Assembly (NCBI GenBank): GCA_032158125.1
Contig: JASKOT010000035.1
Coordinates: 117,048 to 181,047 of the forward strand
Reading direction: 5' to 3'
From: Papiliotrema nemorosa
Taxonomy: Eukaryota > Basidiomycota > Tremellomycetes > Tremellales > Rhynchogastremaceae
DNA length: 64,000 nt
A model generated the notes under the pieces. That model had not been told where the DNA came from. It ran no database searches and saw nothing but the letters and a program-made list of their open reading frames with translations. Both the position numbers and the translations under genes were made by a program. This document shows positions 1 to 9,901 of this stretch, one piece after another. Positions within the stretch are counted from its first letter, which is position 1. Every line of letters starts with the position of its first letter.

Positions 1-198
1 TTGTCGGATCCTCCTGTAGAATGAATCGTTTCTTAACGGAGAATACCCATTGGCCGTAGGCTCAGAAGCGATCGTCCCTCCCGTCCCAATGATCAAGACT
101 TTTCTCTTCACTCCGGTCGTTCCGCTAGTAGAGGAAGAGACGAGCATAGAGTGGGTCGGGGTGTGGATGGATGTAGGGGTGGATGTTCCACTAGACAT
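1..198 (-). CDS. L-asparaginase, N-terminal part (runs off the window)
   Basis: Reading from the ATG at 198 toward position 1 gives a Ser/Thr/Pro-rich leader of about 30 residues and then KVLIIGTGGTIASEPTANGY. The GTGGTIAS signature is the N-terminal active-site motif of the asparaginase/glutaminase superfamily, where the first Thr of TGGTIAS is the catalytic nucleophile. The enzyme hydrolyses L-asparagine to aspartate and ammonia. Only about 66 residues lie in the window and the frame is open to the edge, so the rest of the gene is outside. A cytosolic or secreted location cannot be decided: the leader is not strongly hydrophobic. Identification rests on the motif alone. Confidence 0.8.
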   Translation of the reverse strand, partial: MSSGTSTPTSIHTPTHSMLVSSSTSGTTGVKRKVLIIGTGGTIASEPTANGYSPLRNDSFYRRIRQ

Positions 199-610
199 GG
201 AGATGGAGGTAGAGGTAGGGGGAGGGGGGGTCGAGCAGGACATGAAAGTGTTTCAAACGGTGATGGTCGTTTGAGTTTGCAGCCTCGGTGTGTGGGTGCA
301 GGTCGATGAACTGTATATCTAACTCAGGAAGACACTTCCTTGCTGCATGGTGAGTCCGAGTATCCCCGTTGATCTGCTCGAAGCGAGGGTAACTCGTCGA
401 AGGGGATGCAAAGAAGGGGCAGAAAATGGGAAATCTCCATGAGTCAAAATGGGATATTCACAACAAAATGTTCGAAATTGGTTAGCCGACTCTACTACCC
501 CGTAGCATACTTTCCTTGCTGGGTATCAACTACGCTGGGGTGGTACGAATACGGATGAAGATACAGATACATGACTTATGTCTAGTCAGTGCACAAACAA
601 AGTCGCCCGG
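199..610. other. Intergenic, asparaginase 5' side / SUZ-gene 3' side
   Basis: No convincing coding exon or RNA gene seen. It must hold the promoter of the asparaginase gene and the 3' end of the SUZ-domain gene, both on the minus strand. Confidence 0.5.
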
Positions 611-1582
611 TCACCTTCCAAATCCACCGCCTTCTCCAGGTCCTTTTGGCTGCCTCAACACCCCCTTGACCTCATCTTTCTTCCTCTGACCAGCACCACC
701 GACCGGTGTGCCCTCTCTTGATGTCGCAGGGGACCTTTTAACCTGAGTCGGGATGAGTCTGAATCCCTCGTCTCCAATAGTCTGATTCTGGTTCTGGTAC
801 TGAGTCTGATTCGCCCCGACATTCTTGTCTCTTCCCTCCCGACCTTCCCTGCCTGTGGGAGAAGCTCTGGTCTTCCTATCCCCGCTGCCTCCTGCCATAG
901 CAGGCGGAGTAGGACTTTGAGATTCTTTCCCGAATATCCTCTCTCTCGCTAGTCGATATTGCTCTTCTCTCTCTGTCAATGTCTTTTGGGTAGAACTCGA
1001 TGGACCGGGAGATTTCTTCGGTTGGGCGGTCGGTTCTCTCCGGAGAATCTTGACTTGAGATGGGGGTAGAGACCCATATGTGGGTGATGGGGCCAACATG
1101 GGTACTGGGGCTTTGTTCCTGTATCGTGTCAGACTATATTAAACGCACTCCATGGAAGAGGCTCTTCTGAGCCGCTTGTTCTCGGCGCCCCAACTCCTTG
1201 GCAGTCATTGCGGCAGGCTCCTCCATCCGCAGCGCAGTGGTATGATAACTCACGCAGTGTCCCATAGTTGACGATTCGTCACGGGTCTTCTGGGCTCATC
1301 CCATTCGTCCTCCTCCTTTTGTCGGGTTATCGGAGGGGCGAGTACAGGCGGCGGACGAGGTACAAAAGCCGGTGCGGAAGGACGCAGCTTGTTACCTATA
1401 TTGTCGTCATCCCCCTGAGTGAAGATCAGTCAAGTCCCCAGATGGACATTCTCGCGACCTGTATTTGTCGAGGTGGATGAGGTGAGAACACTTACAGCCT
1501 CCCAGTCCTCCTCGTCGTCTGCCCCGACTGCCACGGGTCGGACGGGCGGAACTCGGTTCATCCTTTCGAAATCATCGTTCAT
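611..1582 (-). CDS. SUZ-domain protein, SZRD1-like RNA-associated factor
   Basis: Four exons fit by frame: 1582-1496, 1414-1254, 1193-1149 and 1118-611, giving 266 residues. The start has an acidic-aromatic patch (DDEEDWEA), as in SZRD1. The middle has PPSQVKILRRE and LTEREEQYRLARERIFG, matching the SUZ motif (hydrophobic-basic segment, then the Y-x-x-AR-x-RIF core). The last 20 residues, with LRQPKGP and a Gly-rich end, match the SZRD1 C-terminus. SUZ domains bind RNA and are found in mRNA-associated proteins; the exact role of fungal SZRD1-like proteins is not well defined. It is divergent from UTP23 with about 226 bp between the two start codons. Family assignment is firm; exon 3 is the least certain. 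Confidence 0.85.
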
Positions 1583-1808
1583 GGATCTTTCCTTGCGCTG
1601 GATAGCGTTACCGCGAGGGATGTAGAGAGGGTACCTCGTGTGTAGGTATGGGCGACAAAGGGGTGGGTGTGCAGGGGAGAGTGGGAAGTCTCCGACGGAA
1701 GTAGATTTCACTGTAAAATGTTGAATCCTCGACCAACCTATACTATAATACACTCTATCATACTTCACATCGCTTGGGATCTGCACGAGAGATCTAGGAG
1801 GATCCAGG

Positions 1809-2906
1809 ATGAGACATAAGAGAGCAAAGACTTACAAGAGGGCTATAGCGGTGTACACTACGGCTTTTGGGTTCAGGACACCTTTCCAAGTCTTAGGTGA
1901 GTCCTCCTTACCGTCATCCGGAGCTTCTTTGGCTGCTGGCTGCATCGACAACTCCGAAGCGACGTATGGGTAGTGGGATACTGATATTAGTGTCGAATGA
2001 TATTCTCCTGGCGCTGAATCGGGAGTCGGATATACACAAACAGCTGGCGGCGTGTTGTCAAGATGAGATCAAGCCCAGTGAGTCTGGTCTCGTGCTTCCT
2101 CCCTTGACGATTCGACATGAATAGCATATCGTCGATCTGTGTCGAGGCGCATTTCCCCCTTCTGGAGCGATGAGCTCTCTCATTCCCGTTTCTGCCGTGT
2201 ACCGTTTACCCGCTGACACCCAGTGATAACGCAATGTTGCATTGAAGCGCTGTACAAGCTGGACCCACCACAACAATCCCTCGTCGATCTCGCCAAGACG
2301 TTTGAGCGTAGGAGATGCAACCATCGAACTGCAATCCCACCGGATGAATGCCTCACAGACGTTGTGGGTCCGACGAACAAACACCGCTATGTCCTTGCTG
2401 CTCAATCTAAACGATTACGCGAGGCACTGGAAGCTATACCTGGTCTCCCATTGATCCACTTCAACCCGAGAGGTGTACTTGTCTTGTCACCTCCCAGTCG
2501 CGCTACGCTGCGGACAAAGGATGTACAGGAAGAACAGAGGAGGTTGGAAGGTGCTGGTATACTGGAAGGGGTGAAAGATGGAGACAATGTCGTCGGAGCT
2601 TCGGCAGCAGCAACACAAGGAGGGGGGTCAACGGTAACTTCCAGCGCCAAGAGGAATCGGGTGAAAGGGCCGAATCCATTGAGTGTGAAGAAGAAGAAGG
2701 TGTCTACGGCGGATCAAAAGAGGGAAGAGAAAAAGGGCGAGGTGGAGAGAGCCGCGGAAGTAGCGGGGAAGAGTAAAAAGAGGAGAAAGAGGGCAAAGGG
2801 GGCTGTCAAACTTGCCAAAGAGGAGATTGAGGCGGAGAGGGCTGCTCGGGAGGATAGAGGTGGGGGAGGAGTCAGTGATGCTGGGAGTGGCGAAGATAGC
2901 GAATGA
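1809..2906 (+). CDS. UTP23: rRNA-processing protein UTP23 (small-subunit processome)
   Basis: Three exons (1809-1896, 1991-2077, 2224-2906) join in frame to 285 residues. The N-terminus MRHKRAKTYKRAIAVYTTAF and the block ITQCCIEALYKL...FERRRCNHR...DVVGPTNKHRYVLA are diagnostic of Utp23, a degenerate PIN-domain protein of the 90S pre-ribosome needed for early 18S rRNA processing and snR30 release. Cys/His residues in QCCIEAL and RRRCNHR fit its zinc-binding site. The last 100 residues are Lys/Arg/Glu-rich (SVKKKKV, KSKKRRKRAK), a typical nucleolar tail. The start gives the conserved MR-H/Q-KRAK beginning. The promoter is shared with the divergent SUZ gene. Confidence 0.95.
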
Positions 2907-3641
2907 TCGTTGATCGCGGTTAGGGATGCGGTTGGGGGTTTATGGTGCTTGTGGATGTGTGACTTTTACGAATATTTGATGTCTGGCGAGCATGATCATA
3001 TGCATCGTCTACGATCCGATTCTACTCCTGGCGCTCGCAGTCGACAGCGAGTACTTGAACATCATATTCACTGTTCTTCCGCTCAGTCTTCCATGCCGGT
3101 CGATCATCCGACGGTCGGACCAGGAGAAGAGGCAACCCAAGTAAAGTAGTCTTCTACACTTCCACTGCTCCGGATTCGAGTATTCGACAGGAAGTACGTG
3201 AGAGTTTCATCCCACCCCAGAGCATTGCGGAGCCATCGCCTGAACGTGCAGCGGCCAAACATCAACTTTCTGCTGAGTGAGTGATGCTCTTCTGGATCGG
3301 TCAAGATTGAGCTCCACGACAGGTATCTTGTAGCAGATAGCTTGCACTCTCACGGCCACATAGACGGTCCCTTATGAACAGATCGTATAGAGAGATCTCG
3401 TTCACCTCGAGACGTCCATGGCGACATTTGCAGACTTAGCCTCCTCAGTGGCGCAGAATGCTGCAGAGACAGCAGAGCAGCGTCATATGAGCGTATGCAA
3501 AGCTTGAAATGACGACGTGCAGCGTATCAAATGTCGAAAGGATATTGCAAGATCAAAGAAAAGGTATGCAATGAGGCGATAAATTTGTGTGTCAAGTATA
3601 TGTACACATAAAATTCGACCCTTTCATCTGAAAAGTGGTCA
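2907..3641. other. Gene-poor interval between UTP23 and tRNA-Met
   Basis: About 730 bp with several short open frames on both strands, the longest under 80 codons. None shows a recognisable motif or plausible splicing into a longer frame. It contains the UTP23 3' region and sequence upstream of the tRNA. Confidence 0.5.
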
Positions 3642-3730
3642 ATCAGATTGGGCTAGAGGAAATGCTATCAGGCTCATACGTAATACGTTTGTCCACCTGA
3701 GGGTCCCAGGATCGAAACCTGGATCTGATA
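3642..3730 (+). tRNA. tRNA-Met(CAT), initiator type, with a 16-nt intron
   Basis: A full cloverleaf can be drawn. The acceptor stem ATCAGAT pairs with ATCTGAT, followed by A73. The D arm is GGCT/TGCT with loop AGAGGAAA, the anticodon stem TCAGG/CCTGA, and the T stem CCAGG/CCTGG with loop ATCGAAA. The anticodon CAT is at 3675-3677. An insertion of 16 nt (3679-3694) follows position 37, the canonical tRNA intron site. A1:U72, A20, A54 and A60 are hallmarks of eukaryotic initiator tRNA, and GGTCCCAGGATCGAAACC resembles known fungal initiator sequences. The internal A and B boxes are recognisable. Odd points are a T13/T22 mismatch and only two G:C pairs next to the anticodon loop instead of three. 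Confidence 0.87.
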
Positions 3731-3737
3731 GATTATG

Positions 3738-3749
3738 TTTTTGCTTTTT
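3738..3749 (+). terminator. RNA polymerase III T-run terminator
   Basis: Two runs of five T (3738-3742 and 3745-3749) begin 8 nt after the end of the tRNA, the usual Pol III stop signal. Confidence 0.75.
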
Positions 3750-4327
3750 GTCCATCCACCGCTCAATCTCTGCATATACTCGTCGATCCTCCCTTCGGAG
3801 GGTGAGCTGATCTTGATCACGCTATAAGTACTCGTAGCACACAGCGTATGGCCCTTTGCTCATGCATGTGGGGGTGACGACGAGGTCGTACGGCGAGCAT
3901 CAAGGTCTTGGCATGGCTCAGAGTGCCACATTCGAGATTGAACGTAGATGATGCCTCTAAACCCACAGGATGTGGCCCTGTCATTGTGAGGTGAATCGAC
4001 GGTAGCACGGCAAGCTCCCGCCTCCGATGGACCAGTCGAGGTATCTGGAGAGGATACAACATGCATGTGTTCAAGGTGATACCGATGAGAGATAGCAAAG
4101 TCGGCGATCACCGCCCAGCGAAGAGCTGAGATCAGCGATGAGATGCTTTGACGCAGATTGTGGGAGACTGCAATCCACAAACCATCTCGACCGCGACCTC
4201 GCCTCAATACCCCGGCCTTCTGCTCAGATTCACACAACAGGCCGTACCTACCGCATTCGATCTATACCAGACCAGATTCGTCAGGCAAAGAGACGGCTGC
4301 GCGCTTTGGTACTCACGGTCCTCCACC
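3750..4327. other. Intergenic, upstream of the RMD1-like gene
   Basis: No supported gene. Two open frames on the minus strand (to about 125 codons) look like chance: they have no motif and their ends do not splice on. Contains CATGCATG palindromes near 3861 and 4060. Confidence 0.45.
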
Positions 4328-6476
4328 ATGGCGTCAAGAGGGAACACCCTTCCTCTGCCTTATTCGCAGTTACCTGCTGCTCCGAAGAGGGAGAACAGGC
4401 AGTCTATGCGGTAAGGATCAGACTATCCTATGTTATGCTGGTGAGACGGTGCTGATGATAGAACGTCAAAATTGGGCACGAGTCAGTCATACTTCCATCC
4501 GGACACGCCAGCTTCTCCTCCCCTGTTTCAATGTTATGACCAACACACCTTGGAGCCATTTCGGATGAAGTGGAAGTGCAGTACTGATTGGCAGAACTGA
4601 AAGTCCTCCCTACCCATCCGGACTCTATACCCGAGGAAGACGAAGATGAGACTGCTCTTGAACGGATCAAAGAGGAAGACGGGGAGGGCGTCGAGGTGAA
4701 TCCTCCATATCTACAACCGCGCGCTGGAGCGAAGAATACATCGGAGGACATTTGCTAATGCAACAGTTTTACACGCCGTTGTCCCAGATCCCAGCTGGAA
4801 CAGCTCGAAGAGACGCTCAGAAATTGACCAAGAGTGAAAAAGCAAAATTACCTCGAGTCACAGCATACTGTACCGCAGCGTGAGTACTCATCGGGGCATC
4901 TACAAGCAGGTGACTGATGAGATAGCTCTTACAACCTTCCCTTGCTGCTTCAACACCTCGCAGCTCGTCCATCATCTTACAGGACCCACCCGAGGATGTT
5001 TGAAGCGGAGTGTCTACACACACCTTACCTTCCCCCACCTTCCTCTTCGTCCGGCTTCCGGTCACCCGCGCTCAAAGCGAGTAATGCGAACCATCATATC
5101 CCTGAGGGAGATTTACTCAATCTCGACTCGAATCAGTCCCATGGATCAAACGGGAATACAAATATGAATGTCCATTCAAATACGAACCACAGTGTAAATA
5201 TCGGATCACCAGAGGATGAAGTACCTAAACGGTCAACGAGTCATAGACGTAAAACGGGATTTCAAAAGAAACCCGGAAGTCGAAGGAATTCCAAGGTCGA
5301 TTCGGGGTCAGGAGGGGGAGGAGGAGGAGGGAGCGATTGGGAAGATAGTGACGATGATTTTGAAGAGGAAGAATGGGTGCCTGATTTGTTCTTGTTTGAA
5401 TTTGGGACGGTAGTCATCTGGGGAATGACCGAGAAGGAGGAAAAGGCCTTTCTGAGGAGCTTGTAAGTGGATGGGCTATTGATAGCAAAGTGAAGGAGTG
5501 GAGCTGACGGGGTAGAAAAAAGTTTGAGGTGGAAAAGTTGTCTACGGAGGATGTGGAGATGGAAGATTTGAATTTCTACTATGCCGACTATTCGCGGTGA
5601 GTCGACTTTCTGATCTCTCACTTGACCAGCGCGAGAAGGTTGGACTGACGAGCAGGATATATAACGATGTTATCACGCTGCGAAAAGGTTCCTCTTACAT
5701 GTGAAGTCTACTGCCCGGCATTGATGAGAGGTCACTGATAGACAGGACAAAGCTCGCACTATCGCATGCGCTCGCTCAATCGGTCAAGATCTCCTTGTTC
5801 GAGGAATTGATCAGCAGCACAATTGAACAGACGAAGGATATCCCAAAGAGTCTGTCAGAGACTGGGAAAATTGGTGTAAGTCAAAACTAGGCTCACGGAT
5901 GCTTATCAGCGCCGAATGGTGGTCCGAGGACAAGTGCTGAGAGACAGTTGCCCAGGAGTGAGATTATGAAACAGATTGGAAACTTGTTCATCTTGCGCAT
6001 CAATATCAACCTCGTCGGGTCTATCCTAGATTCTCCCGAGTTTTTCTGGTGAGAGGGAAATCAGCCCCACATGCAGTATCATGCTGATATTCAGGACGTT
6101 TCCCGATCTCGAACCGTTGTATAACGCCGCTAGATCTTACCTGGAAATAAGTCAACGTATCGATCTGCTCAATGCCCGTGTCGATGTTAGTCGTCGATTA
6201 CTCTGGGATATGGTCTAACGTCACAGGTCATACAAGACATGTTGAAGCTTCTCAAGGAGAGTGTCAACAGTTCCCACGGAGAAAGACTAGAGTCCATCGT
6301 TATCATCCTCATGTGAGTCCACTTCAGCCGAATCGTCCTCTTTCCCCACATCGAAAGGTCCTGCTCATTCCTCTCTCCGTGGACTCCACGAAAGGGATCA
6401 AGGCTGACCATGCTTTAGCGGTATTGAGATTGTCCTCGGTATCGTCACTATCCTCGTCGACCTGGGCATGTCATAG
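4328..6476 (+). CDS. RMD1/SIF2-type DUF155 membrane protein
   Basis: Exons 4328-4410, 4462-4532, 4604-4695, 4767-4879 and 4926-5462 are followed by about five short ones to the TAG at 6474. The N-terminal third is Ser/Pro/acidic-rich. The frame contains the RMD1-family RTSK motif, VTAYCTAASYNLPLLLQHL, then the DUF155 core: VPDLFLFEFGTVVIWGM, EVEKLSTEDVEMEDLNFYY and LALSHALAQSVKISLFE. One hydrophobic segment near the C-terminus (SIVIILIGIEIVLGIVTILV) is the single membrane anchor. Family members include yeast Rmd1/Rmd8, linked to sporulation, and human RMND1, a mitochondrial protein; the exact function here is unknown. A Gly/Asn-rich stretch with seven Gly lies just before the conserved domain. 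Confidence 0.9.
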
Positions 6477-6725
6477 ATGTCGCCGACCTATCTTTCGTCT
6501 CGTCCATCTAATTCCCTTGACCACTTTTTGGCTTCATCTCGTTGTATCCTCTACTCCCTTTAGTTTGGCCTCACATCTTTTACTCCCTAGACTGAGTGAG
6601 ATCGCGAAGATCATACCATGCATGTATGTCTAGATGTCCCACACCATCGAGAAAGCTCATGTTCTCCTTGACTACGCAAAACAAACAAAATTCCAGATAT
6701 CCATCTCCCACAATCACATCGCATC

Positions 6726-9367
6726 CTAAGCCGACTTTTCCCTCGCTACCTGTCCAATGTAATTCAGAGCACTACCAGCCCTCAACCACTCCACCTGGTC
6801 TTTCGACAATGTATGTCTACATTCCACCTCTACCACTTCCCCAGTTGGCTTTGTCACTTTCAATACAACCTTGTCGGAAGTCGAGGAGCCATCGAGGACA
6901 GATTGCATACCGACCGTTTGGACTTTATCGTGTGCTGAAATGAGACCATAGGATGATTTATCCGCGAGCCAGAGTGGGAGTATACCTTGTTTTTTCAGGT
7001 TTGTCTCGTGGATTCGGGCGAAAGAACGGGCTACAATCATGCCGCAGCCGTAGAATCGGGGTTGTAATGCTGCGTGTTCTCGAGCTGATCCTTCTCCGTC
7101 TGGACATTAGCGCAAATCCCATGAATATCATTCCAAAAGGGCGCGGGATATCGATGTGGGGAGACTCACAATTGTCATCAACGACCAACATCCATGGTTC
7201 GTTTCGAGCCTTGTACTTTTGCATCGTCTTAGGGATTGTATCCTCTGCACCGTCGATATCCTTGGCCACGTTGATCTGTCCCCCTTCATCGTTGACAGCA
7301 GTCATCACTGCCCGTCAGCCGAATCTCTCTACATGCGGAGTTGTATACTGACGAGTGTTCTCGGAGATGTTTGATAGATGACCCTTGTACTTGAGCCAAG
7401 CACCAGCGGCCGAGATATGATCCGTCGTGCACTTCCCCTTGACCCTCATCAGACATGTCAGTTCTGGCAGTTCACCCTTTCCACCCGCAAAGTTGGTTCC
7501 GAACGGTTCGAGGATCTCCAATCGTTGGGAAGAAGGACTGATGGCGATTTCGGCGTCGGGTACAGGCGTAGGGGTAGGTGTAGGGGCATAGGACAGATCT
7601 CCAGGTGTATATCCTTGAGGAGGTAATCTGTCCCCGGTAGGAGGTTCGAATCGGAATGGTCCATTAGGGGTGAGGATGGTATCTGTTGTTGGGTTGAAGT
7701 TTAGATCTCCAGAGAAGGCCATGGCCGTGACAATCTCCGGTGATGCTAAAAAGTTCATGGTCTTGAGATTTCCATCGTTTCTCGCTTTGAAATTCCTGTT
7801 GAACGAAGTCAAGATCGCATTGTCCTCGCCCTTCTTCTCGTCTCGCTTCCATTGACCGATACATGGCCCACAGGCATTGGCCAGGACTGTCGCACCGACT
7901 GACTCGAGGGTCGATTGTAGGCCGTCTCGCTCGATTGTCGCTCGGATAAGCTCGGATCCGGGAGTGACGAGGAAGGGGACTTTGGAGGTCAAACCGGCAG
8001 CTTTGGCCTGTTCGGCAATGGAAGCGACTCGAGACATGTCTTCGTAGGACGAGTTGGTACATGATCCAATGAGAGCGGAAGAGAGAGTGGTGGGGTACTT
8101 GTTCTCGTTGAGGAACGAACCAAAGTTGGACAGAGGGGTAGCGAGATCAGGAGTGAAGGGGCCGTTGAGGTGGGGCTCGAGTTCTGACAGGTTCTGATAA
8201 TTAGCATTACGATCTGGAAAGTTGATGATGTTCGGCACGCACGATCTCGATCAACTCGTCGTACTCTGCACCCTCGTCTGCGGAGAGGAAGCCCTTCGAA
8301 GCGGCATCATAAGCAGCATTCGCGACTGGACCTCGACCTGTGGCGTGTAGGTACGATCGCATGTTTTCAGAGTAAGGGAAAGTCGAGGTGGTAGCTCCGA
8401 CTTCGGCACCCATGTTGGCGATGGTAGCCAAACCAGTACATGACTGTGCCTCAACTCCCGGTCCATGGTACTCGATGATACGACCCGTTCCTCCCTATAC
8501 ATGAGTATACTGGACCTGCTCGAATATAGATCAGACTCACTCGGACAGTGAGCTTTCCCGCGAGATGCAAGATCAGGTCCTTGGGTGTTGCCCATCCTTG
8601 CAATTGCCCCGTGAGCTTCACCCCAGTTATCAGAGGCGCCTTCAACTCCCAAGGCGTATCCGTCATGGCGTCCACTGCATCGGCTCCTCCAACTCCAATG
8701 GCCAACATTCCCAGTCCACCAGCGTTGGGAGTATGACTATCCGTACCCAACATCAACAGACCCGGAGCCGCATAGTTCTCAAGCACGATCTGGTGGATGA
8801 TTCCTGACCCAGGCCTCCAGAACTCGATACCATACTTCTTCGCTGCTGACTCGAGGAAATCGAACACTTCCTTGTTGTTCTCTATCGATCGGGATAAGTC
8901 CTCTGTAGCTCCAGTCTGAGCTTGAATGAGATGGTCACAGTGGATGGAAGAAGGAACGGCGGTGGAGGGGAGTTGACAGGTCATAAATTGCAACAAGGCC
9001 ATCTGAGCTGACGCATCCTGGGATTATTAGCAGTTAATTATAGGCAAGTCATGCATTGAGACGCCCGACTCACCTGCATGGCCACTCGATCAGGTCGGAG
9101 TTTGAGATATCTCTCCCCTCGAATCTTGCCTCCTCCACCTAGCGACTCCTCTGGATTCCTCAAATGAGCATAGAGAATCTTTTCGGCCAGAGTGAGTTTG
9201 TGGGATTTAGGAAGGACATGCCGGACTTGTTCAAGAGTCTGGAGGAGTCGAGGGTAAGGCGGGGTGATGGAGCTGCAATCTTTTGTGGGTAGCGAGGCTG
9301 GAGTAGCGAGAGATCTCCTCGAATGTAATAGAGGTGACCTCAATGAGGCTCCTCGTCTAGGCAGCAT
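6726..9367 (-). CDS. ACO2: Mitochondrial aconitase, ACO2 type (probable homocitrate dehydratase)
   Basis: The start [18 protein letters not shown] is a mitochondrial presequence (Arg/Ser-rich, no acidic residue). Exon 1 ends near 9074 (LRPDRVAMQ) and exon 2 begins [12 protein letters not shown]. The aconitase core follows: [49 protein letters not shown] and ACGPCIGQW, the last two carrying the three Fe-S ligand Cys. The final domain has [20 protein letters not shown] sequence and a short C-terminus. [26 protein letters not shown] and [16 protein letters not shown] match the fungal Aco2/AcoB class better than Aco1. In yeast Aco2 dehydrates homocitrate in the alpha-aminoadipate lysine pathway. 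A TPTPTPVP run lies in the linker before the swivel domain. Confidence 0.88.
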
Positions 9368-9901
9368 GGTGTGGTGAGGGGTGGTGGTGGGTGTATAGGA
9401 GGATGTGAGATGGACGAGTTTTGATTGAGTCGCGCGTATTTCAGACTTTTTCCTCTCGATCGTCGCCCGAAAAGACCGAACATGTTCGACCGAAGTCAAG
9501 GTCGGGGGAGAAAGTCGCCACCACCTTTATGCTCAACATACCACGAAGCGCGTACACATGCATTAGGTCGTGAAGTGTGCTGGAATGCGTGGTACATTGG
9601 CTCATACGCATGCATGTATGGAGCACTCTTGCCCACACTGACTGCAGGACGTGAGCGAATACCGAGGGGAAGGGTGTGGATTTGATCCCGCTCTCCTTCT
9701 CCCCCCGGTGGAGGTGGTCCAAGCTGTGACAGTCGCGTCAACCAGTCCCTCGAGTATATATATCTCCACTTCACCCCCTTCTTCCCCTTCCTCTTCTTCT
9801 TCACCTCACCTCCTCGACTTCTCTGCATCTGGCTGAGCATCTTCTTCTTCTTACCCTTTCTAGTCAATACTGAAACCCCTATCCCACCCGTGTGATCAAT
9901 C
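9368..9901. promoter_or_regulatory. Divergent promoter region of ACO2 and DMC1
   Basis: It separates the two start codons by 534 bp. The DMC1 side has a long C/T-rich tract (about 9765-9860) typical of fungal core promoters; the centre has two ATGCAT palindromes (about 9557 and 9609). No ORF with coding character seen. Confidence 0.5.
9755..9763 (+). promoter_or_regulatory. TATA-like element upstream of DMC1
   Basis: TATATATAT lies about 140 bp before the DMC1 ATG and ahead of a pyrimidine-rich tract. Spacing suits a TATA box, but no transcription start can be read from sequence. Confidence 0.35.

Noticed and set aside
50..274. Plus-strand frame of 74 codons over the left edge.
   Set aside because: It is antisense to the asparaginase start, whose GTGGTIAS motif is clear.
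3104..4237. Short minus-strand frames around the tRNA.
   Set aside because: No motif, no convincing splice partners, and no start context; not counted as genes.
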